From Rhodococcus sp. ARC_M6 (lineage in GTDB: Bacteria; Actinomycetota; Actinomycetes; Mycobacteriales; Mycobacteriaceae), in the NCBI RefSeq assembly GCF_022810305.1, contig NZ_JALGQH010000006.1, forward strand, positions 1-64,000: 64,000 bases of DNA, given 5' to 3'. The notes beneath the pieces were generated by a model, which worked only from the letters and a program-made list of their open reading frames with translations, searched no databases and was not told where the DNA came from. Below are positions 35,794 to 44,327 of this stretch, in pieces. Made by a program: the position numbers and the translations under genes. The first letter of the stretch is position 1. Each line of letters opens with the position of its first letter.

Positions 35794-36313
35794 ATGCCGA
35801 GATGGTTCGAGATGCAGCCCTGCGACGACACCTTCCTCACCACCGCACCCCTGCTCAACCGATTCTCGATCGACCTACCCGTCACCTCCGCCACCGCCTG
35901 GTCCGAATGCACCCGCCCCGGAGCACTGTCGTGGTGCACACTCATCACCGGATCGCGCTACCTCACACCACCACAGGGCATCGATACCGTGAGGGAATTG
36001 TCGATGCGACCCTCCGCGATCAAAGCACGAGAGCACTACTTCCGGTGGGAAGAAGAACCAAACATCCGATACCGCAACACTTTCTATGCCGCCGCGTTCA
36101 CGGTGCCAGGACTGCAGCGGTTCGCCGAGGACATGCTCGTCGAGGAAATCGCCACAGGATGCAGACTCACCTGGACATTCGCCATCGAACCGAAACCCCC
36201 CGCTCCGCGCGCCGCTCACGCTTGGCTCCACCATCATCACGAGCGCCTTGCGCCGGACCGTGAACGATACAAAGATCTACTTCGACCAACTGTCGGCGAA
36301 CTCCCACCACTGA
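35794..36313 (+). pseudogene. SRPBCC-family protein, frameshifted in a C-run
   Basis: From ATG 35794 the frame begins MPRWFEMQPCDDTFLTTAPL and continues as a START/SRPBCC lipid-binding protein (RYLTPPQGIDTVRELSMRPS, GCRLTWTFAIEPKP). At the CCCCCC run near 36200, the frame changes to one giving PLRAPLTLGSTIITSALRRT and DTKIYFDQL, the natural family ending, stopping at 36313. Without the shift the frame continues into Arg-rich noise to 36411. One base gained or lost in the homopolymer, or a sequencing error, explains it. Confidence 0.68.
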
Positions 36314-36726
36314 GGCTGCGCACGCGCGCGACGTCGTGTGCACGCCGGAAGGGACCCGAAGACGCTGGGTGTTGCACGGATCGACCACCGGGAATCGATC
36401 ACTCCTCGTAGACCAGCTGAGACTCCGTCCTGTTCACCGATCTCCACTCAGATTCTGACATGCCGGATGCCGACTGAGGCTCGCCGGAGCCGATAACGGA
36501 CAGGGGCCAGTCGGCCTGTTCGAGCAGCGGATCGTGTTACCCGACGGAGGCTGGGGGCTTTCCTACTGGAGGATCGCGCTACAGGCCTGGCGGCCCGGCA
36601 CCGCAGGGCGGCCACAGATCTACCCAACTGGCAGCGTCAACGCGCACCATTCCCACACGCAGGCTCTAGACACTTCCGTATCCTGCGTGTCACTACTAGC
36701 TAGTGCAAAGACACGACGGAGGCTTT
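36314..36726. other. 413-bp gap, promoter region only
   Basis: The stretch shows no coding frame I can support. The part just before 36727 ends CTAGCTAGTGCAAAGACACG with GGAGG six bases before the hydrolase start; the hydrolase promoter presumably lies upstream of it. No hairpin or repeat was found. Confidence 0.35.
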
Positions 36727-37554
36727 GTGAAATCCATGAACCGGGCTGGATCGGGTGAGCCTGTACTGCTGCTGCACGGATACACCTTGTCCCACCATTC
36801 ATGGCACAGAGTTGTCGACAACCTTTCCCGTGACTACGACGTCCTCGCGATGACAATGCCAGGACACTGGGGCGGACCTCGTCTACGACTGCGCGACACA
36901 GGGGTCCGCGGGATCGCCGACGGCGTCGAACGTGAACTCGACAAGCTCGGTTGGGAAACCTGCCATATAGCCGGAAGCTCACTAGGCGGAGAGATCGGAT
37001 TCGAACTCGAACGTCGCGGCCGCGCAAGATCCCTCGCTGCAATAAACCCCAGCGGAGGATGGAAACGATTCTCCTACAACGAATTTAGACTTGGCCTGAT
37101 ATTTGTCGCACAGTTTCCGCTCGCCGCTGCTGCCCGCGTGTTCGGTGATCGAGTGGCGACTCGCGAAATCTTTCAACGCCCGATCATCCGAAACTGCGTC
37201 AATGACATGACTGCGGTCACCCCCGATGACGCTGCAAACACGATCCGCGCAGTCTCTCACTGTCCCATCTACCTTCCTATGCAACTCGCCTATCTCCGCG
37301 ATGGACCGCTCACAGACCAGGACATCCGGCGTGTCACCGCGCCGACATCGTTGATACTGTCCGAGTTCGACACCTTCCTCACCCGGAAAAAATGCATGCA
37401 GCGACTGATCAATCAATTGCCCGGTCACGTCGAAGAGGTCACCCTCTCGGGCGTCGGCCACATTCCGATGCTGGAGAATCCCGAGATCGTTGCCGATGCC
37501 CTCCGCACCCACCTTGTCGGGGTGGCCGATCGACAACCTGGGCGAGCCCTCTGA
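36727..37554 (+). CDS. Alpha/beta-hydrolase
   Basis: The 275-aa hydrolase has the oxyanion-hole motif LLLHGYTLSHHSW, nucleophile elbow IAGSSLGGEIGFE with Ser in G-x-S-x-G, the acid in LILSEFDTFL and catalytic His in GVGHIPMLENPEIVADAL. No cap-domain type can be assigned, and there is no signal peptide. GTG 36727 has GGAGG six bases upstream; in-frame GTG 36703 lacks one. Substrate is unknown. It is followed by a transposase fragment. Confidence 0.87.
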   Translation: MKSMNRAGSGEPVLLLHGYTLSHHSWHRVVDNLSRDYDVLAMTMPGHWGGPRLRLRDTGVRGIADGVERELDKLGWETCHIAGSSLGGEIGFELERRGRARSLAAINPSGGWKRFSYNEFRLGLIFVAQFPLAAAARVFGDRVATREIFQRPIIRNCVNDMTAVTPDDAANTIRAVSHCPIYLPMQLAYLRDGPLTDQDIRRVTAPTSLILSEFDTFLTRKKCMQRLINQLPGHVEEVTLSGVGHIPMLENPEIVADALRTHLVGVADRQPGRAL

Positions 37555-37617
37555 TCCGTTCCGCCATCCGGTTAACCAGACCACGGGCCCTGATCAGTCG
37601 AACGCCCTGCTGTCGAG

Positions 37618-37869
37618 ATGCAGCGAAGATTGGCTGGACACACCTCCGCTGCTGCACTGTACGAAGAGCTTCGAGCATTGGGATATCGAGCCAGCTACGG
37701 AACCGTCCGCAATTACCTCCGTCCGTTCCGCGGGATAGGTTCAACCGCCACCACCTACGCCGAAAGTGCCGAAAGTGCCGAAAGTGCGGCGAATTACCTC
37801 GTGGATGTTGCGCCATCCCACCCGGCCTCGGGAGGCATCGATTTGTGGCTGAAGCCAGAGATTCCCTAG
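37618..37869 (+). pseudogene. Transposase fragment (ISL3-like middle part)
   Basis: The first half reads MQRRLAGHTSAAALYEELRA and LGYRASYGTVRNYLRPFRG, a second helix-turn-helix segment typical of ISL3-type transposases (an IS21 IstA origin cannot be excluded). It then runs into a GAAAGTGCC triplet repeat (37758-37790, coding Ala-Glu-Ser-Ala repeats) and ends at TAG 37869. No catalytic acidic residues are present. Confidence 0.5.
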
Positions 37870-38352
37870 GCCATCGAGGCCAAAACCAAAGCAGAAGATT
37901 CCGGATATACCTCGAGGCGGTTCCTCAACACCCCTGAAAAGGCTCGCGGTCAACTTCCTGTCGATCAAGTCCGCAACGTCCGGATCTCAAATGTGGTCGC
38001 CCCGCCATTGCCGGAAGGACCGCGAGTTCATCCTCCGGTTCCACACTGCATGGACCTACCTGTAAATACCAACATCGGAGATGGCACTGGCCCATACAAT
38101 TTTGGATTCAATCATCGAATCCGCAGCGGTGCAGTAATTCCCAAAGCATTGATTAAATTGCACACTGCCCCAACCCAGTCCGCGACAGCTCGGCGAGCAG
38201 AGCACGCATACAGAGACGCCGATGAACGACCGATCGGCCATCGAGGTCAGTCGAACCCCTTCCCGCTGAACGGGCAAAACGCATCCGCAGCGTCGTTCGA
38301 CACGCTAACTTTCAAGGACATATTCATTTCGCCAACTCGGAGGTTGCAGAAC
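37870..38352. other. 483-bp gap before the SDR gene
   Basis: A frame without start codon runs on from the transposase fragment but shows no similarity I can name. The last 15 bp contain GGAGG for the SDR gene; an AT-rich stretch near 38095-38160 could hold its promoter. Nothing else was seen. Confidence 0.35.
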
Positions 38353-39165
38353 ATGTCCGCAGATCGGTACACCGGCAAGGTTGCATTTATTACGGGCGCT
38401 GCACGTGGTCAGGGCCGCGCCGAAGCAGTTCGCCTTGCCCAGGAAGGCGCCGACATCATTGCCGTCGACGCGTGCGTCACGTTCGGCTCGACTGCGTATG
38501 ACGGTGCCACCGAGGAGGACCTCGCTGAGACTGTCGAACTGGTCAAGGCGCTCGACCGTCGAATCGTCGCCACGAAGACCGACGTCCGCGACTTCGCGGC
38601 ACTGTCAGCTGCGCTCGATGCCGGTATCGCCGAGCTCGGCCGCCTCGACGTCGTCGTCGCCAACGCCGGCATCTGTTCCGCCAACATGTCCTGGGAGATC
38701 ACGCCCGAACAGTGGCAGGAAACTCTGGATGTCAACCTAACCGGCACCTTCCACACGGCCAAGGCCGCGATTCCGCACCTGATCAAGCAGGGCACCGGTG
38801 GATCGATTATTTTCACCAGCTCCGTCGCCGGCCTTCGTGGCCTCCCCTTCCTCGGCCACTACGTCGCCAGCAAGCACGGTGTCACCGGCCTCGCGAAGAC
38901 TATGGCATCGGAGTTGGGGCAGTACAACATTCGTGTCAACACCATTCACCCCCACGGTGTGGCAACCGGCATGCTGGTCAATGATATGAATCCCCTCATC
39001 GCTGCCAACGCCGGAACCCTCGGCCCCATCTTCATGGCAACCCTTCCCGATCCCGTCAGCCAGCCCGAGGACATCGCTGCCGCTGTCGCCTTCCTCGGAT
39101 CCGACGAGGCACACCACATCACCGGCATTGCCATGCCGCTCGATCTGGGTACCTTGATTCGATGA
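38353..39165 (+). CDS. Mycofactocin-type SDR oxidoreductase
   Basis: This 270-aa short-chain dehydrogenase has the cofactor motif KVAFITGAARGQGRAEAVRL, NAGIC, the serine of FTSSVAGLRG and the active-site YVASKHG. The GQGR nucleotide loop, the long insertion after the second strand (AVDACVTFGSTAYDGATEED) and the C-terminal MPLDLGTLIR are typical of mycofactocin-coupled SDRs, in which the NAD(H) is not released and mycofactocin takes the electrons. ATG 38353 follows GGAGG. Its stop codon lies inside the first unit of a 24-bp tandem repeat. The alcohol substrate is unknown. Confidence 0.88.
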   Translation: MSADRYTGKVAFITGAARGQGRAEAVRLAQEGADIIAVDACVTFGSTAYDGATEEDLAETVELVKALDRRIVATKTDVRDFAALSAALDAGIAELGRLDVVVANAGICSANMSWEITPEQWQETLDVNLTGTFHTAKAAIPHLIKQGTGGSIIFTSSVAGLRGLPFLGHYVASKHGVTGLAKTMASELGQYNIRVNTIHPHGVATGMLVNDMNPLIAANAGTLGPIFMATLPDPVSQPEDIAAAVAFLGSDEAHHITGIAMPLDLGTLIR

Positions 39166-39250
39166 TCTGAAACAGACGCGATTCGATGATCTGAAACAGA
39201 CGCGATTCGATGATCTGAAACAGACGCGATTCGATGATCTGAAACAAAGC
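39156..39250. repeat. 24-bp tandem repeat, 4 copies
   Basis: The unit GATTCGATGATCTGAAACAG plus ACGC is repeated at 39156, 39180, 39204 and, imperfect at its end, 39228. The first copy contains the SDR stop (CGATGA), so the repeat arose by duplication of the 3' end of the gene. It ends 10 bp before a terminator hairpin. Confidence 0.95.
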
Positions 39251-39259
39251 GAAATGCTG

Positions 39260-39295
39260 CGAGCCTGACGGGAATATCGTTTCCCGCCAGGCTCG
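39260..39295 (+). terminator. Terminator after the SDR gene
   Basis: CGAGCCTGACGGGAA and TTCCCGCCAGGCTCG pair over 15 bp with one mismatch and a TATCGT loop, followed by TTGC. It sits between the repeat and the next gene. Confidence 0.75.
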
Positions 39296-39306
39296 TTGCA
39301 CAACAC

Positions 39307-40251
39307 ATGACCAAAACTGTTGTAGCGCAGACATACGGAACGCCCGAAATTCTGAAGCTGATCGACGTGGAGGTTCCGTCGCCCGGGCCAGGGGAAGTAT
39401 TAGTCGACGTCAAAGCAATCGGCGTCAATCCTTTCGACTACAAGCTTTACAGCGGTGCATTCGGAACCGACCCGAGCAAGTTGCCCATCCACCTCGGCGG
39501 TGAGGCTGCTGGAATCGTCTCCGCGATCGGCGAAAACGTCACCACTGTTGCCGTCGGCGACGGGGTAATCGTCAGCCCCGGGAACGGCCTGTACGCCGAA
39601 CAGGTAGTTGTCCCGGCCACATCACTCACACCGAAACCTGCCTCGATCAGTTGGGAACAGGCCGCTGGCCTCCTCCTCGTTGGCGGGACAGCCGTCGACG
39701 CACTCGACACGATCCGGGTTGGCTCCGGCGACAACGTCCTGATCCATGGCGCATCCGGTGGTGTCGGAGCACTAGCAGTTCAACTTGCGGTGGCCCGCGG
39801 TGCCAACGTGATCGGAACAGCAGGACCCGCCAATCAGGCGTACGTCCGCTCTCTGGGCGCGACGCCGGTCCTCTACGGCGACGGACTCGAAGCGCGGGTT
39901 CGCGAATTGGGTTCTGTCGATGCCGCTTTCGATACCGCGGGCACGGACGAAGCCGTCGACGCCTCCCTGGCGCTGGTGGCGGACAAATCTCGCATCGTCA
40001 CGATCGTGGCATTCGGACGCGCCCAGGAAGATGGCTTCCTCTCCGTCGGCGGAGGAACGCCGGAGAGCGCGCAGGCCCGCCTGAATGCGCGAGCCGGGCT
40101 GGCCGAGCTTGCCGGATCCGGACGTTTGAATGTGAAGATAGCTAAGACTTTTCCGCTTTCCGATGCCGCAGAGGCACATACCGAATTGCAGAATTCACAC
40201 CCAGCCGGAAAAATTCATCCTGATTCCGTAAGTATCCCCGCCAAGTCGTGA
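39307..40251 (+). CDS. Zinc-free MDR-family NADP oxidoreductase (quinone reductase-like)
   Basis: The 314-aa protein is a medium-chain reductase: a GroES-like N-terminus (PGPGEVLVDVKAIGVNPFDY), no catalytic-zinc cysteines, and the Rossmann motif NVLIHGASGGVGALAVQLAV around residue 150. The C-terminal FPLSDAAEAHTELQNSHPAGK is the usual end of quinone oxidoreductase/crotonyl reductase-like members. It likely reduces quinones or enals with NADPH. ATG 39307 has no strong ribosome-binding site and the gene is alone behind a terminator. Confidence 0.9.
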   Translation: MTKTVVAQTYGTPEILKLIDVEVPSPGPGEVLVDVKAIGVNPFDYKLYSGAFGTDPSKLPIHLGGEAAGIVSAIGENVTTVAVGDGVIVSPGNGLYAEQVVVPATSLTPKPASISWEQAAGLLLVGGTAVDALDTIRVGSGDNVLIHGASGGVGALAVQLAVARGANVIGTAGPANQAYVRSLGATPVLYGDGLEARVRELGSVDAAFDTAGTDEAVDASLALVADKSRIVTIVAFGRAQEDGFLSVGGGTPESAQARLNARAGLAELAGSGRLNVKIAKTFPLSDAAEAHTELQNSHPAGKIHPDSVSIPAKS

Positions 40252-40291
40252 CGAGGCCCCTCGTCACAGGGGCATTTGTGGCCACCATGAT

Positions 40292-40957
40292 TTGCATCAA
40301 ATAGTGGCCAGAAGCGGCCAATGGGGAAACAACGACTACAGACAGGCCGATGGAATGCCGACTAACGGCGGCTACACCGCCATCTCCGCCGGCGGCAATC
40401 ATTCCCTCGCACTCACCAACGACGGCCACATCACCATCTGGGGAGATGTCACCATGGGGCAGCGCTGGGACGCACCCACTGACGGCGGCTACATCGCGAT
40501 ATCGGCTGGCACCTGGTACTCCACCGCGCTCACCGCCGACGGCCAGATCGTCACCTGGGGACTCAACGACGTCGGGCAGGCGGCCGCCGGTATCGGCCAC
40601 ACCGCTATCTCTGCCGGCGGCGCACATGCCCTCGCGCTGAACCCGCTGTCGGCTCCCACCGTCACCGGGACACCGCCGGCCGGTTCGATCGACCAGCCTT
40701 ACAGTTACGCCTTTACCGTGACCGGATACCCCGCCTTCACTGTCACCTCCACCGGGACATTGCCTGAAGGACTGATACTCACCGAGGCCGGAGTGCTGTC
40801 CGGAACCCCCACCAAGACAGGATCATTCACCTTCACCGTCATGGCCTCCAACAGCGAGGGCGAGGCCAATCCCTTGCCGGTTACCGTCGAGATCACCGAA
40901 GCCGCCCTTCCGTCGACCGGGTCTCTCGATTTCCTCGGCCCAATTTTCGGATCCTGA
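40292..40957 (+). CDS. RCC1-repeat plus Ig-like domain protein, probably truncated
   Basis: Residues about 1-115 contain two to three RCC1-type blades (YTAISAGGNHSLALTNDGHI, WYSTALTADGQIVTWG, AISAGGAHALAL). Residues 120-205 form a putative immunoglobulin-like (He_PIG) domain (PTVTGTPPAGSIDQPYSYAF and GLILTEAGVLSGTP). Such proteins are normally secreted and much longer, with seven blades; here there is no signal peptide, no anchor except a hydrophobic short tail, and a doubtful TTG start without ribosome-binding site. It is best seen as the 3' remnant of a surface-protein gene. Confidence 0.6.
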   Translation: MHQIVARSGQWGNNDYRQADGMPTNGGYTAISAGGNHSLALTNDGHITIWGDVTMGQRWDAPTDGGYIAISAGTWYSTALTADGQIVTWGLNDVGQAAAGIGHTAISAGGAHALALNPLSAPTVTGTPPAGSIDQPYSYAFTVTGYPAFTVTSTGTLPEGLILTEAGVLSGTPTKTGSFTFTVMASNSEGEANPLPVTVEITEAALPSTGSLDFLGPIFGS

Positions 40958-40976
40958 CAGCGAGCACGCCTCGCCG

Positions 40977-41031
40977 CTGAGCGAACGTGCCTTTCGTTCT
41001 ATCTAAGGCGACGAAAGGTACGTTCGCTCAG
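40977..41031. terminator. Bidirectional hairpin terminator
   Basis: Arms at 40977-40997 (starting CTGAGCGAACGTGCCTTTCG) and 41011-41031 pair over 21 bp with a single G-T wobble and a 13-nt loop. It lies after the RCC1 gene and overlaps the 3' end of the convergent EamA gene. Confidence 0.8.
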
Positions 41032-41899
41032 ATTCGGGTGGCTGCACCGCCTGCGCAACCTCGGCCTGCTTACGCCCACCGCCGCGTGCTGCGCCGACGC
41101 CGGCCACGACGACGCACCCAATTCCGGCCACCGCCAAGAGGCTCGGCACCTGCTGCAGCACAACAAAACCGATCAACTGCGCGAAGGCTGGTTCCAGACT
41201 CATCAGGGTCCCGAACGCCGCTGCTGAGAGCCTTCGCAGCGAAACCATTTCCAAGGCAAAGGGGACGACGGGCAGCAAAATCGCGAGCCCAAGGCCCACC
41301 AGGATGAGGTGCGGTGTCAAACGATCGACGGCTGACGGACCGACGGCAACTGTCGCAACCAACCCGGCCACGGCCATCGAGACGGCTAATCCGTTAATCC
41401 CGGCCACCTCGTCGCCGACACGTTGTGTGAGCAGAATGTACAGCGCCCAACACACTGCGGCGCCGAGAGCGTAGCCAACACCCACCAGATCGACGGCTCC
41501 CGCCCACGGTTCGGTCAGAAAAACCACGCCGATGCCCGCCAGTACCGGCCAGAGGATTCGACCGCGGCCCCGGATCAGCGCAAGCGTCAGTGGCCCCAGG
41601 AACTCCAATGCACTCGCGGTACCCAAGGGAAGGCGCTCGACAGCAGCCATGAACAAGAGCGTCATGGCGGCGGTAACAACACCCAGAATCAGGCAGGTTA
41701 GAAAAGCGTTCCGAGTGAATGCCGACGGCCGCGGCCTGACGATGAGTAGAAGAACGACTCCCGCCCACGCAAGTCGCAGCCACGCGGCTCCGTCGGCGCC
41801 CAGCTGGTCGATCAGACCGACCGACACAGCGAGGCCGAGCTGAACACACAGCATCGACACAACAGCCAAACCGACGCCCGCGCGCACTCGAAGATCCAT
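41003..41899 (-). CDS. EamA/RhtA-type exporter
   Basis: The 298-aa protein has ten hydrophobic spans in two EamA repeats, with ERLPLGTASALEFLGPLTLA in the first and LRRLSAAAFGTLMSLEPAFA in the second, as in RhtA-like amino-acid/threonine exporters. The C-terminus is basic and extends past the last span. ATG 41899 follows GGGGG; a slightly longer start is also open. It is divergent from a LysR regulator with only 69 bp between, so it is probably controlled by it. Confidence 0.88.
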   Translation of the reverse strand: MDLRVRAGVGLAVVSMLCVQLGLAVSVGLIDQLGADGAAWLRLAWAGVVLLLIVRPRPSAFTRNAFLTCLILGVVTAAMTLLFMAAVERLPLGTASALEFLGPLTLALIRGRGRILWPVLAGIGVVFLTEPWAGAVDLVGVGYALGAAVCWALYILLTQRVGDEVAGINGLAVSMAVAGLVATVAVGPSAVDRLTPHLILVGLGLAILLPVVPFALEMVSLRRLSAAAFGTLMSLEPAFAQLIGFVVLQQVPSLLAVAGIGCVVVAGVGAARGGGRKQAEVAQAVQPPESERTYLSSP

Positions 41900-41968
41900 G
41901 CCCCCTAGTGAACGGGACGGCAACCGTTCGCGTCCACGCGATTCTGACCGACATAACGTTCAGGAATC

Positions 41969-42856
41969 GTGAATGATCAACGGATGGAAACTCGACGGCT
42001 GCATCTTCTGCTCGAACTTTCACGCCTCGGATCCATGCGCGCGGTTGCCGAAACCCACAACCTGACCACGTCGACGGTGTCGCAACAACTGGCCGCTTTG
42101 ACGGCCGAAATCGGCACTCAGTTGATCGAACCACAAGGTCGACGCGTTCGTCTCACTCCCGCGGGTCAGCGGCTCGCCGACCATGCGGTCACGATTCTTG
42201 CAGCGCTCGAAGCAGCGTGGCTCGATCTCGATCCAGACGCCGAACCCGTCGGAACTTTGCGCGTCGGCGGGTTTGCGACCGCGATCCGAACAGCACTTCT
42301 TCCCGTCGTTCGGGAGCTCGGTCGCACACATCCCACAGTGGATGTCGTCATGAGCGAGTTCGAACCACTGGAGGCATTTGCACTACTCGAACGCGACGAT
42401 CTCGATCTCGCCTTGACCTACGACTACAACCTCGCACCCGCGTCACCGAGTCCGCTCTTGGATGCCATCCCCCTGTGGTCGACGCCCTGGGGCCTGGGCA
42501 TTCCCGATAACGCGACGGTGTCACACGTCGAACTCGGCTCGTATGCCGAGACTCCGTGGATCGTGAACTCGCGGAACACCGCCGACGAGCGAGCCGTCCG
42601 CACTCTGGCATCTCTGGCCGGGTTCACACCGAGGATCACTCATCAGATCGACAGCCTCGATCTGGTCGAACTATTGATCCTCGACGGACACGGCGTTGGA
42701 CTCCTGCCCGCCGAACGCAAAACCCGCCCGGGCGTACGGATCATGCCTCTCACCGACCCGCCCGTCATCCTCACGGCTTATGCCGTGACACGACGCGGAA
42801 GATCGTCGTGGCCACCGCTTCGGCTCGTGTTGGATCGACTGATGAAGTACCGCTGA
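41969..42856 (+). CDS. LysR-family transcriptional regulator
   Basis: The N-terminal winged HTH (HLLLELSRLGSMRAVAETHN and TSTVSQQLAALTAEIGTQLI) is followed by an effector-binding domain of periplasmic-binding fold (GTLRVGGFATAIRTALLPVV, LDLALTYDY). The length of 295 aa is standard. GTG 41969 has AGGA upstream; ATG 41984 is an alternative that gives a more usual N-terminus. Divergence from the EamA exporter suggests it senses the exported metabolite. Confidence 0.9.
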   Translation: MNDQRMETRRLHLLLELSRLGSMRAVAETHNLTTSTVSQQLAALTAEIGTQLIEPQGRRVRLTPAGQRLADHAVTILAALEAAWLDLDPDAEPVGTLRVGGFATAIRTALLPVVRELGRTHPTVDVVMSEFEPLEAFALLERDDLDLALTYDYNLAPASPSPLLDAIPLWSTPWGLGIPDNATVSHVELGSYAETPWIVNSRNTADERAVRTLASLAGFTPRITHQIDSLDLVELLILDGHGVGLLPAERKTRPGVRIMPLTDPPVILTAYAVTRRGRSSWPPLRLVLDRLMKYR

Positions 42857-42857
42857 G

Positions 42858-43214
42858 TCAGGCTCCGCCGGCTTCGCCGTCGAGGCGCTGCTGCTTGCCG
42901 ATCCGACGCTGCGCCTCAGCTCGCTCACGGCACTGGCGCAAGAACTCTTCGTCGGCAGCCGGATCCTGTGCCAATGCCCGTCCCGGACGCTCGTATTCGC
43001 CGTATCCGGTGGGTCCGACGTATCCAGCCGGCGCGTTGTGCCCGCGCCCGACGATCAGCCACAGAACCGAACCCAATGTGGGAAGTAGGATAATCACGAG
43101 AATCCATACAACTTTGGGCAAGTGCTGGATGTACGCATCATCGCGAGTGATGGCGTCCACGATGCAGAAGATCCACAGCAACATCGTGATCAATCCGAAT
43201 AATGCGTAAGGCAC
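42858..43214 (-). CDS. PLDc_N-type membrane protein
   Basis: The 118-aa protein has two membrane spans (residues about 2-20 and 34-54: MPYALFGLITMLLWIFCIVD, LPKVVWILVIILLPTLGSVL), the phospholipase-D nuclease N-terminal (PLDc_N) pattern with WxxV..LP-GS..W. The C-terminal half is a soluble Gly/Tyr then Glu/Arg-rich tail (DEEFLRQCRERAEAQRR). The function is unknown. GTG 43214 has GGAGGAA upstream. Its stop is one base from the convergent LysR gene. Confidence 0.85.
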   Translation of the reverse strand: MPYALFGLITMLLWIFCIVDAITRDDAYIQHLPKVVWILVIILLPTLGSVLWLIVGRGHNAPAGYVGPTGYGEYERPGRALAQDPAADEEFLRQCRERAEAQRRIGKQQRLDGEAGGA

Positions 43215-43269
43215 GCTTCTTTTCCTCCTGGGTTCGAAAACTCTCGTCATGCTAACGAGAACAGACCAA

Positions 43270-43899
43270 TTAGTACATAAGATTGGCGCGAATATTGAAC
43301 TCGAGCCAGCTTCGATAGTCGTCGATACCCCACCCACTAGTGCGACGAAGTTGCTGATGCAGTTGAGGCGAGACCAGCGCCGTGAGTACTCCGGCCGCCT
43401 TCTCCACCGAGATGTCACGACGGATCAACCCGTGTTCTGCGAGCCCTTCGGCAATCGACATCGCATTGACCGACGACTGATCGGACGTCTCGAGAGCCAG
43501 TCGACGCATATCTGCATCGGCCCCCGACGATTCCACCGCCACCATCATCAACATGCCCGCACGCTCGAGCAGTCCGATGCCTTGTTCGACGATCTGCGAC
43601 ACCAGCCTGCGAACATCATCGGGATCCGACGCGTTGGTACGCACACCGGAACCCGATGTGTCCAAGTCCGCGTCGAGCGCATGCGCCAACGCCGCTTCGA
43701 AAATCTCGAGCTTGCCACCCGGATACGCGGTGAACACCGTTCGCGGCGCAACTCCCGCGACCGAGGCAATGTCCTTGGCTGTCGCCCCGACGTAGCCCTT
43801 CTCGACAAAGAGTGCAGCCCCGGCGTCACGGATTAACTCACGCGTCCGACGGGCCGCATCGATCCTCACTTGCGAACTGTAGTGCCGTTTCTCGCTCAC
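43270..43899 (-). CDS. TetR-family transcriptional regulator
   Basis: The HTH occupies residues about 10-55 (RELIRDAGAALFVEKGYVGA, KDIASVAGVAPRTVFTAYPG), followed by a helical domain to about 209 aa. Starts at TTG 43923, GTG 43908 and GTG 43899 are all in frame without a ribosome-binding site; a TATAGAGT element just upstream suggests a leaderless message. Its target is not clear: no palindrome is visible at its own promoter, while the twin operators upstream of the MFS gene 370 bp away are a possible site. Confidence 0.86.
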   Translation of the reverse strand: MSEKRHYSSQVRIDAARRTRELIRDAGAALFVEKGYVGATAKDIASVAGVAPRTVFTAYPGGKLEIFEAALAHALDADLDTSGSGVRTNASDPDDVRRLVSQIVEQGIGLLERAGMLMMVAVESSGADADMRRLALETSDQSSVNAMSIAEGLAEHGLIRRDISVEKAAGVLTALVSPQLHQQLRRTSGWGIDDYRSWLEFNIRANLMY

Positions 43900-43963
43900 G
43901 CGGGGCACTCTATACGCATTCAATGCAGTCTTGACGCAAAGAAAGAAACTTGCAGTTCAGTAG

Positions 43964-44152
43964 CTATTTCTTCGGATGATCTATCCAACCGTCACTGCCC
44001 GGAAACACCAAAACTTCATGGCCGTCGTCGTAGCGCACAAGATACGGCGGAGCACCGTTCTCCCCGTGTACTTCGATTACTTCGGCCGACGTCTCAGCCT
44101 GACCGACAACCCGACCTTGAACATGTAGACGATCACCTACCTGGGCATGCAT
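43964..44152 (-). CDS. DUF1918 small protein
   Basis: The 62-aa protein is an all-beta SH3-like DUF1918 domain: MHAQVGDRLHVQGRVVGQAE, IEVHGENGAPPYLVRYDDGH and the closing VFPGSD. These proteins are widespread in actinobacteria, without known function. ATG 44152 follows GGGAGGAA. Longer upstream frames are not needed. Confidence 0.9.
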   Translation of the reverse strand: MHAQVGDRLHVQGRVVGQAETSAEVIEVHGENGAPPYLVRYDDGHEVLVFPGSDGWIDHPKK

Positions 44153-44265
44153 GAATTTCCTCCCTCGAGCGAACACTCTCCTTGCGTGTTCCCCACGGAG
44201 GCGCCACATAACCCGCCGACCTAGCGGTGACTGAATCCACACCACTCGGATATGGCGCCCACGTG

Positions 44266-44303
44266 GTGAACAGTGGTTCACTTGGAGGTGAACAATCATT
44301 CAC
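44266..44303. promoter_or_regulatory. Twin operator palindromes upstream of the MFS gene
   Basis: GTGAACAGTGGTTCAC (44266-44281) and GTGAACAATCATTCAC (44288-44303) are two 16-bp inverted repeats in direct orientation, 22 bp centre to centre, about two helical turns. They end 25 bp before the MFS start. Spacing suggests cooperative binding of a dimeric repressor such as a TetR protein. Confidence 0.75.
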
Positions 44304-44327
44304 CACACTGGAGGGAAGGCACACCTC

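Noticed and set aside
39156-39250. Possible CRISPR array
   Set aside because: The 24-bp units are directly adjacent with no spacers; a simple tandem repeat.
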